A stretch of 12,677 bases of DNA from Saprospiraceae bacterium (GCA_021739805.1 JAIPBB010000146.1:1-12677), one strand, 5' to 3'; positions 1-6,117 are shown, counted from the stretch's first letter. Notes: generated by a model not told the origin, from the sequence alone. Translations and numbers: made by a program.

Positions 1-366
1 ATAAAAACTCAGTCATTAATAAATGCAACAGTGTTTAAATTAATTCTTTCAGGTGCTGGCGATGTTGATTTAAATCTTTCATGTGATGATTTAAATTGTG
101 TAGTTTCAGGTGCAGGTGATGCTAAGCTTAAAGGAAAAACAAATGATTTCACTTGTGTGATATCAGGTGCGGGTGATTTAAAAGCTTATGATTTTATTGC
201 AGAAAAGTGCAAAATTGTAATTTCCGGTTCAGGTGATGCAAAAATCTATATCAATAATGAAATTTCTGCAACAGTAACAGGAGCAGGTGATTTGAAATAT
301 AAAGGCAGTGCGAAAATTACTAAGCAAATAGTTAGTGGAGCCGGTTCAATAAAAAAGGCTGACTGA
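1..366 (+). CDS. DUF2807 head-GIN domain protein, C-terminal part (5' end outside window)
   Basis: The frame is open from base 1, so the gene starts upstream; a GTG at 31 is internal and not a credible start. The visible 121 residues are a run of about six repeats of 18-20 residues, each opening with an SGAGD-like turn (SGAGD, SGSGD, TGAGD) followed by alternating hydrophobic and polar strand residues. This is the signature of the DUF2807 'putative auto-transporter adhesin, head GIN' domain, which folds as a beta-solenoid. In Bacteroidota these proteins are normally exported, with a signal peptide or lipobox at the N-terminus; that part is not visible here. Substrate and role are unknown, and 'adhesin' is only the family label. 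The gene is followed after 29 nt by a good intrinsic terminator. The family call is firm; the function is not. Confidence 0.85.
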   Translation: MKTQSLINATVFKLILSGAGDVDLNLSCDDLNCVVSGAGDAKLKGKTNDFTCVISGAGDLKAYDFIAEKCKIVISGSGDAKIYINNEISATVTGAGDLKYKGSAKITKQIVSGAGSIKKAD

Positions 367-395
367 TAAATATTAAGAAAAAAAAATGTTTTTAG

Positions 396-430
396 AAAAA
401 TTCTCTTTTTATTAAAGGGAATTTTTTTAT
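396..430 (+). terminator. Intrinsic terminator after the DUF2807 gene
   Basis: Bases 396-405 pair with 417-426 over ten positions (one G-U), and 406-408 pair with 414-416, giving a stem of about 13 bp with a 5-nt loop. The 3' arm runs straight into a T-tract. It separates the DUF2807 gene from the SPFH gene. Confidence 0.7.
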
Positions 431-436
431 TATCTG

Positions 437-444
437 TATCTTTG
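437..444 (+). promoter_or_regulatory. Bacteroidota-type -7 box for the SPFH gene
   Basis: TATCTTTG matches the TAnnTTTG consensus of the Bacteroidota primary sigma factor. It leaves a leader of roughly 25 nt before the ATG at 474. No clear TTG -33 element is seen at the expected spacing, so the call rests on one box plus its position just after a terminator. Confidence 0.55.
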
Positions 445-473
445 CAAATTATAAACTTAAAACAAAATAAATT

Positions 474-1313
474 ATGGCACAACAACCACCACCTGACCTT
501 AATGTGAAAAAGGTAGGATTTATAGTAGTAATAGTAATTGCAGTTATTTTAGTAATTGCATTTGGGAACAGAATGTTTTATACAATTGATGCCGGTCATG
601 GAGGAGTATTATTTAAAACTTTTTCCGGTGGTGTTGACACAAAAACAACCTATGGTGAAGGATTTCATATAATTGCACCTTGGAACAAATTAAATATTTA
701 TTCATTGCTTCAGCAGGAAAAAGCTGAAGAAATGAGAGTATTATCATCAAATGGTTTAGAGATAGCGGTTGATGTTTCTTGTTGGTATTTACCTAAGGCT
801 TCTGAACTAGGATTTTTACATCAGACAGTAGGAGTTGGATACGCTGAAACTGTAATTATACCAAGTTTACGTTCAGCAGCAAGAAGTGTAATTGGAAGAT
901 ATACACCTGAAGAAATATATTCTTCAAAAAGAGATGCAATTCAGGATGAAATTTATGATGAAACGAAAAATATTCTTGAAACGAAACATATTCAATTAAA
1001 TAAAGTGTTGATTCGTTCAATAATTCTTCCTCCAACAATTAAATCGGCAATTGAAAGTAAACTCAAACAAGAGCAGCTTTCGCTAGAGTATGAATTTAAA
1101 TTAGCAAAAGCACTAAAAGAAGCTGAACGTCAAAAAATTGAAGCAGTTGGTAAAGCTGCCGCAAATAAAATAATAAGCGAAAGTTTAACTGATAAAATTC
1201 TTCAGGAAAAAGGTATTGACGCAACTCTTGAATTATCTAAATCACCAAACACAAAAGTAATTGTGATTGGAGGTGGAAAAGATGGTTTGCCATTAATACT
1301 TGGAAATAATTAA
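474..1313 (+). CDS. SPFH/prohibitin-family membrane protein
   Basis: This 279-residue protein has a short Pro-rich N-terminus, one transmembrane helix (about residues 14-30), an SPFH/band-7 domain (about 35-210) and a charged coiled-coil-prone segment rich in Lys, Glu and Ala (about 190-245). The tail is Gly-rich, ending near a VIVIGGG motif. Order, length and the VLIRSIILP-like strand before the coiled coil fit bacterial prohibitin homologues. Family members form large ring-shaped oligomers at membranes and often hold or restrain membrane proteases such as FtsH; that role is inferred here because no protease gene is adjacent. The ATG at 474 is the only sensible start, since the membrane helix follows directly. 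The gene has its own -7 box and a strong terminator, so it is probably monocistronic. Confidence 0.9.
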   Translation: MAQQPPPDLNVKKVGFIVVIVIAVILVIAFGNRMFYTIDAGHGGVLFKTFSGGVDTKTTYGEGFHIIAPWNKLNIYSLLQQEKAEEMRVLSSNGLEIAVDVSCWYLPKASELGFLHQTVGVGYAETVIIPSLRSAARSVIGRYTPEEIYSSKRDAIQDEIYDETKNILETKHIQLNKVLIRSIILPPTIKSAIESKLKQEQLSLEYEFKLAKALKEAERQKIEAVGKAAANKIISESLTDKILQEKGIDATLELSKSPNTKVIVIGGGKDGLPLILGNN

Positions 1314-1322
1314 AATATTTTA

Positions 1323-1343
1323 GGCCGCACAGCGGCCTTTTTT
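1323..1343 (+). terminator. Strong intrinsic terminator after the SPFH gene
   Basis: GGCCGC (1323-1328) and GCGGCC (1332-1337) form a perfect 6-bp all-G/C stem with an ACA loop, followed by six T (1338-1343). It starts 10 nt after the SPFH stop codon. Confidence 0.93.
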
Positions 1344-1354
1344 GTATTTTTGAA

Positions 1355-1396
1355 TTTCAGGTTTCAGGTTCTGTACTTGCAACCCGCAACCCGTAA
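1355..1396. repeat. Degenerate heptamer tandem array, six units
   Basis: Read in steps of 7 the units are TTTCAGG, TTTCAGG, TTCTGTA, CTTGCAA, CCCGCAA and CCCGTAA. The last two recur in the heptamer arrays at 3166 and 3262. The array ends 31 nt before the DUF456 start codon. Confidence 0.7.
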
Positions 1397-1427
1397 CATT
1401 TGATTTATGTCTCTGAAATAACGATTT

Positions 1428-1919
1428 ATGGATATTTTGTGGATAATATTGTGTTCAGTAATTATGATACTGGGAGTCTTGGGTGCAGTTTTGCCTGTTC
1501 TTCCGGGACCGCCAACAAGTTGGTTGGGTTTATTTCTTTTACATATTTTGCATAGTGAGCATCCTTTTACAACTCGGTTTTTAGTTATTTGGGCAATCAT
1601 TTCTGCGGTGGTTTATGCTTTGGATTATGTAGTACCAATTTGGGGGACAAAAAAATTCGGTGGCACAAAATATGGAACCTGGGGAGCAACTATTGGTTTA
1701 ATAATCGGTTTGTTTTTCTCACCATTTAGTGCTTTTACAAGTGTTTTAATTGGACCGTTTTTAGGAGCATTTATTGGTGAACTTATAGGTGGAATGGAAT
1801 CGAAACAAGCATTTAAAGCGGGTTTTGGGGCTTTCATCGGCTTTTTAGCAGGTGTGATGATGAAACTTGCTGTGTCGTTTATAATGATTTATTATTTTAT
1901 TGTGGATGGGGTTTTTTAG
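1428..1919 (+). CDS. DUF456 family multi-pass membrane protein
   Basis: The product has 163 residues and is almost entirely hydrophobic. The N-terminal helix (about 4-25) ends in VLPVLPGPP, the Pro/Gly-rich motif typical of DUF456. A second helix pair lies near 33-42 and 50-70, followed by the short basic loop GTKKFGGTKYGTWGA (residues 73-87), then the Gly-rich helices at 88-98 and 104-121 with the family's IGPFLGAFIGE core, and a final hydrophobic stretch (about 132-158). Length and motif order match the family. Its biochemical role is unknown. No -7 box is evident; the upstream gap carries a heptamer array. A second array begins at the base after the TAG stop, so the gene is bracketed by unrelated short tandem repeats. 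Confidence 0.88.
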   Translation: MDILWIILCSVIMILGVLGAVLPVLPGPPTSWLGLFLLHILHSEHPFTTRFLVIWAIISAVVYALDYVVPIWGTKKFGGTKYGTWGATIGLIIGLFFSPFSAFTSVLIGPFLGAFIGELIGGMESKQAFKAGFGAFIGFLAGVMMKLAVSFIMIYYFIVDGVF

Positions 1920-1975
1920 AAGGCGAAGGTTTAAAGGCAAAAGTAAAAAGGCAAAAGTAAAAATGTAAATGGAAG
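1920..1975. repeat. Heptamer/14-mer array starting at the DUF456 stop codon
   Basis: Units of 7 run AAGGCGA, AGGTTTA, AAGGCAA, AAGTAAA, AAGGCAA, AAGTAAA, AATGTAA, ATGGAAG. The middle is two exact copies of a 14-mer (1934-1961). The first unit begins at the base directly after TAG (1917-1919). Confidence 0.7.
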
Positions 1976-1993
1976 CAATTCGCTAATTCAAGG

Positions 1994-2108
1994 CGTCATT
2001 GCGAAGGAGGAACGACTAAAGCAATCCGTTGTTTTCAAGTGATGAGCTTAATTATACAGATTGCTTCACTTCGTCCAGACGGATTGCTTCGCTACACTCG
2101 CAATGACG
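1994..2108. repeat. Palindromic interspersed repeat (REP/MITE-like), about 115 bp
   Basis: The ends are an exact inverted pair, CGTCATTGCGA (1994-2004) and TCGCAATGACG (2098-2108). An inner exact pair is AAGCAATCCGT (2019-2029) and ACGGATTGCTT (2079-2089). A further partial copy of the right half (CAGATTGCTTCACTTCGT) starts at 2057. From memory, CGTCATTGCGAgGAa...GCAATC-type palindromes are scattered between genes in many bacterial genomes. No transposase is encoded, so mobility would need outside help. It lies upstream of the transketolase genes and could form a long hairpin if transcribed. Confidence 0.75.
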
Positions 2109-2111
2109 ACT

Positions 2112-2160
2112 AGCACGAGCGCAGAGCAACCAGTGACGAGCAACAAGCAACGAGCAACAA
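2112..2160. repeat. Heptamer array before the transketolase N gene, seven units
   Basis: Units are AGCACGA, GCGCAGA, GCAACCA, GTGACGA, GCAACAA, GCAACGA, GCAACAA. Homogeneity rises toward the 3' end. It abuts the palindromic repeat and ends 16 nt before the ATG at 2177, where a ribosome binding site would normally lie. Confidence 0.7.
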
Positions 2161-2176
2161 GAAAAATAGATTAGAA

Positions 2177-3001
2177 ATGAAAAAATCACTTCAAGAACTA
2201 AAGGATATCGCAAAAAACATCCGCATTGATGTTTTGCGAAGTATTTGTGAGGCCGGCTCAGGTCATACAGGTGGTTCACTTGGTCTTGCTGATGTTTTCA
2301 CGGCTTTATATTTTGAAATTCTAAATCATAAACCAATCCAACCCGAATGGGAAGAAAGAGACAGATTGATTTTGTCAATTGGTCATGTGGCTCCCGTTCA
2401 TTATGCTGCTTTGGCTCATTCAGGATATTTTCCTAAAGAAGAGTTACTTACTCTAAGAAAACTTGGCTCACGTTTACAAGGACATCCCGGAAAAGACCAT
2501 AAACTGCCGGGAGTTGAAATGTCATCAGGTTCATTGGGTCAGGGGCTTTCAGTAGCAGTTGGTTTGGCTTTGGCAGCTAAACATGATAAAAAGACCTGGA
2601 GAGTTTTTTCAATACATGGCGATGGTGAGCTTCAGGAAGGTTCAATCTGGGAGGCAGCTATGAGTGCTTCACATTATAAGTTGGATAATCTTATTGCTTT
2701 AGTTGATAGAAATTATGTTCAGATTGATGGACGAACAAAGGATGTGATGGAAATTGAACCATTAGTTGAGAAATGGAAAGCATTTGGCTGGAATGTTTTG
2801 GAATGTGACGGAAATAATATTGAGCAAGTTATTGAGACATATAAAAAAGCAAAAGAAACTAAAGGAAAACCAAAAGTAATAATTGCCAAAACTTTAATGG
2901 GAAAAGGAGTAAAATCAATAGAAGATGATTATCATTGGCATGGAAAAGCTCCGGCTAAGGAGGAGTTGGATGATTTTATTAGTTCCGTCAAGATTTGTTA
3001 A
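2177..3001 (+). CDS. Transketolase, N-terminal (thiamine diphosphate-binding) subunit
   Basis: This 274-residue protein is the PP-domain half of transketolase, the cytoplasmic thiamine diphosphate and Mg2+ enzyme that moves two-carbon ketol units in the non-oxidative pentose phosphate pathway. Visible marks are SGHTGGSLG (residues 28-36, with His30), the DRLILSIGH segment (62-70), QGHPG (101-105), GSLGQGLSVAVG (118-129), and the cofactor motif GDGELQEGSIWEA (148-160) followed by DRN (177-179); D149 and N179 are the expected Mg2+ ligands. Length fits the split form found in many Bacteroidota and Clostridia. The pyrimidine-binding half follows 328 nt downstream on the same strand, an unusually wide gap for two subunits of one enzyme, filled with tandem repeats. 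The ATG at 2177 is preceded by A-rich DNA without a Shine-Dalgarno sequence. Confidence 0.95.
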   Translation: MKKSLQELKDIAKNIRIDVLRSICEAGSGHTGGSLGLADVFTALYFEILNHKPIQPEWEERDRLILSIGHVAPVHYAALAHSGYFPKEELLTLRKLGSRLQGHPGKDHKLPGVEMSSGSLGQGLSVAVGLALAAKHDKKTWRVFSIHGDGELQEGSIWEAAMSASHYKLDNLIALVDRNYVQIDGRTKDVMEIEPLVEKWKAFGWNVLECDGNNIEQVIETYKKAKETKGKPKVIIAKTLMGKGVKSIEDDYHWHGKAPAKEELDDFISSVKIC

Positions 3002-3002
3002 G

Positions 3003-3114
3003 ATGTTGAGTTGTTGAGTGGTTGAGTGGTTGAGTTGAAGAGTTGTTGAGTTGTTTGATTGTTAAATTGTTATATTGTTATATTGTTAAATTGTTAAATT
3101 GTTAAATTGTTAAG
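3003..3114. repeat. Octamer tandem array, 14 uninterrupted units
   Basis: In steps of 8 from 3003 the units are ATGTTGAG, TTGTTGAG, TGGTTGAG (twice), TTGAAGAG, TTGTTGAG, TTGTTTGA, TTGTTAAA, TTGTTATA (twice), TTGTTAAA (three times), TTGTTAAG. There is no phase slip over 112 bp. The 5' half carries GAG and the 3' half AAA or ATA, so the array grades from one variant to another. It begins one base after the transketolase N stop codon. Confidence 0.85.
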
Positions 3115-3142
3115 TAATTAGTAATTAGTAATTAGAAATTAG
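3115..3142. repeat. Heptamer array TAATTAG, four units
   Basis: Three exact TAATTAG units and one AAATTAG follow the octamer array without any spacer, so the period changes from 8 to 7 at 3115. Confidence 0.65.
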
Positions 3143-3329
3143 AAATTTGGGATGTTGTCGTTAAACCCGTAACACGTAACTTGAAACTTGAAACTAAAAA
3201 CTTATATGTCCTTTTAATCCTTATATGGTTAAATTTTAGAAATTAGAAATTTGGGGCGAAACCCGTAACCCGTAACTCGAAACTTGAAACTAAAAACTTA
3301 TATGTCCTTATAATCCTTATATGGTTAAA
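3132..3329. repeat. Tandem duplication of about 100 bp carrying a start codon, with an internal heptamer array
   Basis: Copy A (3132-3233) and copy B (3236-3329) both run from TTAGAAATTAGAAATTTGGG to TTATATGGTTAAA. They differ by an 8-bp length change near 3152 and a few substitutions. Each contains its own period-7 array: CCCGTAA CACGTAA CTTGAAA CTTGAAA CTAAAAA (3166-3200) and CCCGTAA CCCGTAA CTCGAAA CTTGAAA CTAAAAA (3262-3296). Copy B ends in ATGGTTAAA, which runs straight into the transketolase C start; copy A carries the same ATGGTTAAA followed by unrelated DNA. Together with the octamer and TAATTAG arrays this accounts for the whole gap 3002-3329. Confidence 0.85.
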
Positions 3330-4286
3330 ATGAAACAGTTCAAATTAAAAGAATACAAACCAACAAAAACCGGCTTTGGTGAAGGATTAGCTGAAATGGG
3401 AGAGAAGTATGAAAACATTATTGCTCTTGGTGCTGATATCACCGCTTCGGTTGGAATGAATTTATTTGCAGAAAAATTTCCCGAAAGATTTTACTCTTTG
3501 GGTATTGCAGAACAAAACTGTATTGGAGTTGCTGCCGGAATGGCTTTGGCAGGGAAAATTCCTTTTTTCTCTACTTACGGCGTTTTTGCTGCATTAAGAA
3601 CTACCGACCAAATCAGGATTTCTCTTTGTTACAACAATCTTCATGTGATTATTGGTGGTGCTCATGCAGGAATTTCTGTTGGTCCTGACGGTGCAACTCA
3701 CCAGGCTTTGGAAGATATTGCAATTATGAGGGTTTTGCCAAATATGACGGTTCTTTCACCATGCGATGCAACACAGGCTAAATTAGCTGTGAAAGCAGCA
3801 GTTGAGCAAATTAAAGGCCCGGTTTATTTGCGTTTTGGACGAGATGCTGTTCCTGATTTTACTGATGATAATTTGGAATTTAAAATAGGGCAGGGACAAT
3901 TATTTAATGATGGGAGTGACCTTACAATTATCTCTACAGGACATTTAACATGGGAAGCTCTGCAAGCTGCTTATAAATTAAAAGAAGAAGGGATTTCTGC
4001 AAGAGTTATTAATATTCACACAATTAAACCAATTGACAAGGAAATAATTATTAAAGCTGCAAAAGAAACCGGAGCCATCGTTACAGCCGAAGAGCATCAA
4101 ATTCAAGGTGGTTTTGGAAGTGCTATTGCAGAAGTTTTAGCTGAAAATTTTCCTGTTCCTGTCGAATTTGTCGGAGTAAATGATACTTTTGGTGAATCAG
4201 GGCAGCCAAAGGAGTTAATGGAAAAATATGGATTAACTTCGCATGCAATTATTCGGGCTACTAAAAAAGTTTTATTGAGAAAATAA
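3330..4286 (+). CDS. Transketolase, C-terminal (pyrimidine-binding) subunit
   Basis: The product has 318 residues from the ATG at 3330. It holds the Transket_pyr domain (about 10-170) and the Transketolase_C domain (about 185-310). In this numbering, LGIAEQN (58-64) places the catalytic glutamate at E61, with GMALAGKIPFF (70-80), GPDGATHQALEDIAIMR (118-134) and YLRFGR after it. It pairs with the upstream N subunit to form the active site at the subunit interface. An in-frame ATG at 3321 would add three residues (MVK). The 3330 start is preferred because ATGGTTAAA belongs to the duplicated repeat and occurs again in copy A without a gene; the choice is not certain. The next gene starts 1 nt after this stop. 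Confidence 0.94.
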   Translation: MKQFKLKEYKPTKTGFGEGLAEMGEKYENIIALGADITASVGMNLFAEKFPERFYSLGIAEQNCIGVAAGMALAGKIPFFSTYGVFAALRTTDQIRISLCYNNLHVIIGGAHAGISVGPDGATHQALEDIAIMRVLPNMTVLSPCDATQAKLAVKAAVEQIKGPVYLRFGRDAVPDFTDDNLEFKIGQGQLFNDGSDLTIISTGHLTWEALQAAYKLKEEGISARVINIHTIKPIDKEIIIKAAKETGAIVTAEEHQIQGGFGSAIAEVLAENFPVPVEFVGVNDTFGESGQPKELMEKYGLTSHAIIRATKKVLLRK

Positions 4287-4287
4287 A

Positions 4288-5043
4288 ATGAAAAAAATCA
4301 AGAAAAATATATTAGCACTTTCACTATTAATATTTTCATTATTAATTCTAAGTTTCAGTTCGTTTAGACAGGAACGCGATATTGAAATCAAATATCTCCT
4401 TGGAAAAGTAAATCCCGCCTCTGACACTAACTTTGTGAAAATTAACAGAAAATACACTCAAAAAGAAAATATTTATCTGGAAAAGAATACTTATGCTGCT
4501 TATTTTGAAATGTATAATTCAGCAAAAACTGATGGAATAAATTTATTAATAGTCTCTGCTTTTCGTTCATTTAATTACCAAAAAATGCTTTGGGAAAGAA
4601 AATGGACAGGAGCAAAATCTGTTGATGGTAAAAATCTAGCAATTGAATTTCCTAATCCAAAAGAAAGAGCAAAAGAGATTTTAAAATATAGTGCAATGCC
4701 CGGAACATCACGTCATCATTGGGGAACAGAAGTTGATATTAATAGCGTTTCCAATTCTTATTTTAATACTAAAACTGGCATAGCTGTTTACGAATGGCTG
4801 AAAATTAATGCATCTAAATTTGGATTTTGCCAGACATATTCCGAAAAAAATGAAAACCGCCCAAAAGGTTTTGAAGAAGAAAAATGGCATTGGTCATATA
4901 TTCCTGTTGCACGAAAATATTTGAATGCATATAAAGAAAAAATTACTTACGAACATTTAAAAGATTATAAAGGTTGCGAAACTGCTAAGGATTTGAATGT
5001 AATAAACGATTATGTTTTAGGAATTAGTTCTGGCTGTGAATAG
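4288..5043 (+). CDS. M15 (VanY-type) zinc D-alanyl-D-alanine carboxypeptidase
   Basis: This 251-residue protein has a basic N-terminus and a hydrophobic helix (about 8-24), a signal peptide or anchor that would place it in the periplasm. The catalytic domain shows SAFRSFNYQ (90-98), the zinc motif S141-R-H143-H-W-G-T-E-V-D150 (SxHxxGxxxD), and E198-K-W-H201 (ExxH). H143, D150 and H201 are the predicted zinc ligands and E198 the catalytic base, so all key residues are present. Family members remove the terminal D-Ala from peptidoglycan stems. The start is fixed by the signal sequence and by its 1-nt distance from the transketolase C stop, which implies co-transcription. A vancomycin-resistance role is unlikely because no van genes are nearby; cell-wall maturation is the plain reading. 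Confidence 0.92.
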   Translation: MKKIKKNILALSLLIFSLLILSFSSFRQERDIEIKYLLGKVNPASDTNFVKINRKYTQKENIYLEKNTYAAYFEMYNSAKTDGINLLIVSAFRSFNYQKMLWERKWTGAKSVDGKNLAIEFPNPKERAKEILKYSAMPGTSRHHWGTEVDINSVSNSYFNTKTGIAVYEWLKINASKFGFCQTYSEKNENRPKGFEEEKWHWSYIPVARKYLNAYKEKITYEHLKDYKGCETAKDLNVINDYVLGISSGCE

Positions 5044-5048
5044 TTCAG

Positions 5049-5067
5049 CCGAAAGGCTTTCGGGTTT
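5049..5067 (+). terminator. Possible weak terminator hairpin after the M15 gene
   Basis: CCGAAA (5049-5054) pairs with TTTCGG (5058-5063) around a GGC loop, followed by G and TTT. The stem is sound but the T-tract is short. It starts 5 nt past the stop, which supports a role in ending the transketolase-M15 unit. Confidence 0.45.
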
Positions 5068-5072
5068 ATAGC

Positions 5073-5144
5073 ATATAGTGTTAGCAAGAAAACTACCCTG
5101 AATTGAAAATCAAAATTTATCGGGTTTTCTTGCAGACACTATAT
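5073..5144. repeat. Long inverted repeat between the M15 gene and the toxin-antitoxin pair
   Basis: The left arm is ATATAGTGT-TA-GCAAGAAAAC (5073-5093) and the right arm is GTTTTCTTGC-AG-ACACTATAT (5124-5144). They match at 19 of 21 positions, with weaker pairing continuing inward. About 30 bp lie between the arms. There is no T-tract after it, so it is not a standard terminator; a small mobile-element relic or an RNA hairpin is possible. Confidence 0.65.
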
Positions 5145-5209
5145 TGAAAAATTACATCCGAACGTCTGTTGGAAATTTATCAAATAATAAATTCTGTTTA
5201 TAAATTCCT

Positions 5210-5217
5210 TATATTTG
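5210..5217 (+). promoter_or_regulatory. -7 box for the toxin-antitoxin operon
   Basis: TATATTTG matches TAnnTTTG and leaves a leader of about 35 nt before the antitoxin ATG at 5258. No good TTG is found 17-23 nt upstream. Such operons are usually repressed by their own antitoxin, and the inverted repeat 66 nt upstream is a possible but unproven operator. Confidence 0.5.
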
Positions 5218-5257
5218 CATAAACACACAAAAACCATTACCAATTAAACCAATAATT

Positions 5258-5494
5258 ATGAACCTGCAATATATATCTGATAACAAAGGGAAAACGACAG
5301 GTGTTTACATTCCTATTGAGGATTGGGAAAAGCTTAAAAACAAGTATGCAGAACTTGATGAGGAAGATAGTAATCTCTTTGCAATTCCTGAATGGCATAA
5401 AGAAATTATACGCCAGCGTTTAATAGACTATAAAGAAAATCCTGACAATGTTCTTGATTGGGACGAAGTAAAAAATGATTTTCAATTTGACTGA
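5258..5494 (+). CDS. Antitoxin of a type II toxin-antitoxin pair
   Basis: This small acidic protein (78 residues) starts with YISDNKGKTTGVYIPIEDWEKL-type sequence, a beta-hairpin and helix start common to small antitoxins in Bacteroidota. It ends with a helix (about residues 45-75) of the form PEWHKEIIRQRL followed by LDWDEV, like the toxin-binding tail of the PF09720 'addiction module component' group. Its stop overlaps the toxin start by one base (TGATG), the tightly coupled order usual for antitoxin-first modules. It is expected to bind and neutralise the downstream RelE/ParE protein. DNA binding is not obvious from the sequence, because no clear ribbon-helix-helix or HTH can be read. The antitoxin role is inferred from size, tail and position. 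Confidence 0.8.
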   Translation: MNLQYISDNKGKTTGVYIPIEDWEKLKNKYAELDEEDSNLFAIPEWHKEIIRQRLIDYKENPDNVLDWDEVKNDFQFD

Positions 5495-5796
5495 TGAACT
5501 ATAGTTTAAAGATTAAGCAAGAAGTTTTTCTGGATATTCAGGATGGTATTGAATGGTATAATTCACAACAGAAAGGATTAGGAAGGCGATTTCATAATGC
5601 TGTTATAAAAGAGTATGATACACTTCGTAAAACTCCCTTCTTTCAGGTTCGATATGATGGTGTCCGCTGTTTGCCGCTAAAAAAATTTCCCTATATGATT
5701 CATTATATTGTTGAAGAAGATAAAAAGAAAATTATAGTGCTTGGTGTTATAAATACATATAAAGACCACGCTAAATGGTCAGAAAGGATAAAATAG
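5494..5796 (+). CDS. RelE/ParE-superfamily toxin
   Basis: This 100-residue basic protein has the compact RelE/ParE layout. There is an N-terminal strand, a helix with DIQDGIEWYNSQQKGLG (residues 14-30), a second helix (about 31-46), then three or four strands with RYDGVRCLPLKKFPYMIHY (53-71), IIVLGVINTYKD (80-91) and a C-terminal W-S-E-R. The FPY-hhhY strand followed by IhVLxVhxTxKDP-like sequence is diagnostic for the superfamily. It cannot be told from sequence alone whether it cuts mRNA at the ribosome (RelE) or poisons gyrase (ParE). The start overlaps the antitoxin stop by one base, so translation is probably coupled. Confidence 0.88.
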   Translation: MNYSLKIKQEVFLDIQDGIEWYNSQQKGLGRRFHNAVIKEYDTLRKTPFFQVRYDGVRCLPLKKFPYMIHYIVEEDKKKIIVLGVINTYKDHAKWSERIK

Positions 5797-6117
5797 TTGA
5801 GTTTTACTAATCAACAAAGCTGTTACCCTACAAAATCATTTATTTCTCTTTAATTTTATAAATATAAATTTATTCAAAGCGTAATGTAAAGAAGATTAGC
5901 TAGTTGATGAATTTGAATGAAAATTATTTCTTATTTATGGGCATAAATAATTTTTTTTTTGTAATATTGAAGTACATTTTGCACAAAGTTAATAGGGTTT
6001 CAATTTTTGTTAGATTAGAAAAGAGTCCGAAAAACTAAATTTTTGAACCTATCTTAATACTATCCTGGATTTCAAGGCATAGAAATTTATAAGTGTCAAT
6101 TATTTGGGAATGACTTT
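5797..6117. other. Gene-free intergenic stretch
   Basis: This very AT-rich DNA has no credible ORF. It contains a terminator (5931-5960) and, at its 3' end, sequence leading into the promoter of the cysteine hydrolase gene. A weak stem GTCAATT (6095-6101) with GAATGAC (6108-6114), followed by five T, is the only other structure seen. Nothing else recognisable was found. Confidence 0.6.
5931..5960 (+). terminator. Intrinsic terminator downstream of the toxin gene
   Basis: TTATTTATG (5931-5939) and CATAAATAA (5942-5950) are exact inverse copies, followed by ten T (5951-5960). It is an A/U-rich stem with a long T-tract, 134 nt after the toxin stop. Confidence 0.75.

Noticed and set aside
3003..3329. 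CRISPR-like or phage attachment structure in the repeat-rich transketolase gap.
   Set aside because: Units are 7-8 bp without spacers, there are no cas genes, no tRNA and no integrase; simple tandem repeats and one duplication explain it.
4288..5043. A vanY vancomycin-resistance gene.
   Set aside because: The catalytic family fits, but no vanHAX or two-component genes are nearby, and its place after transketolase suggests ordinary wall maturation.
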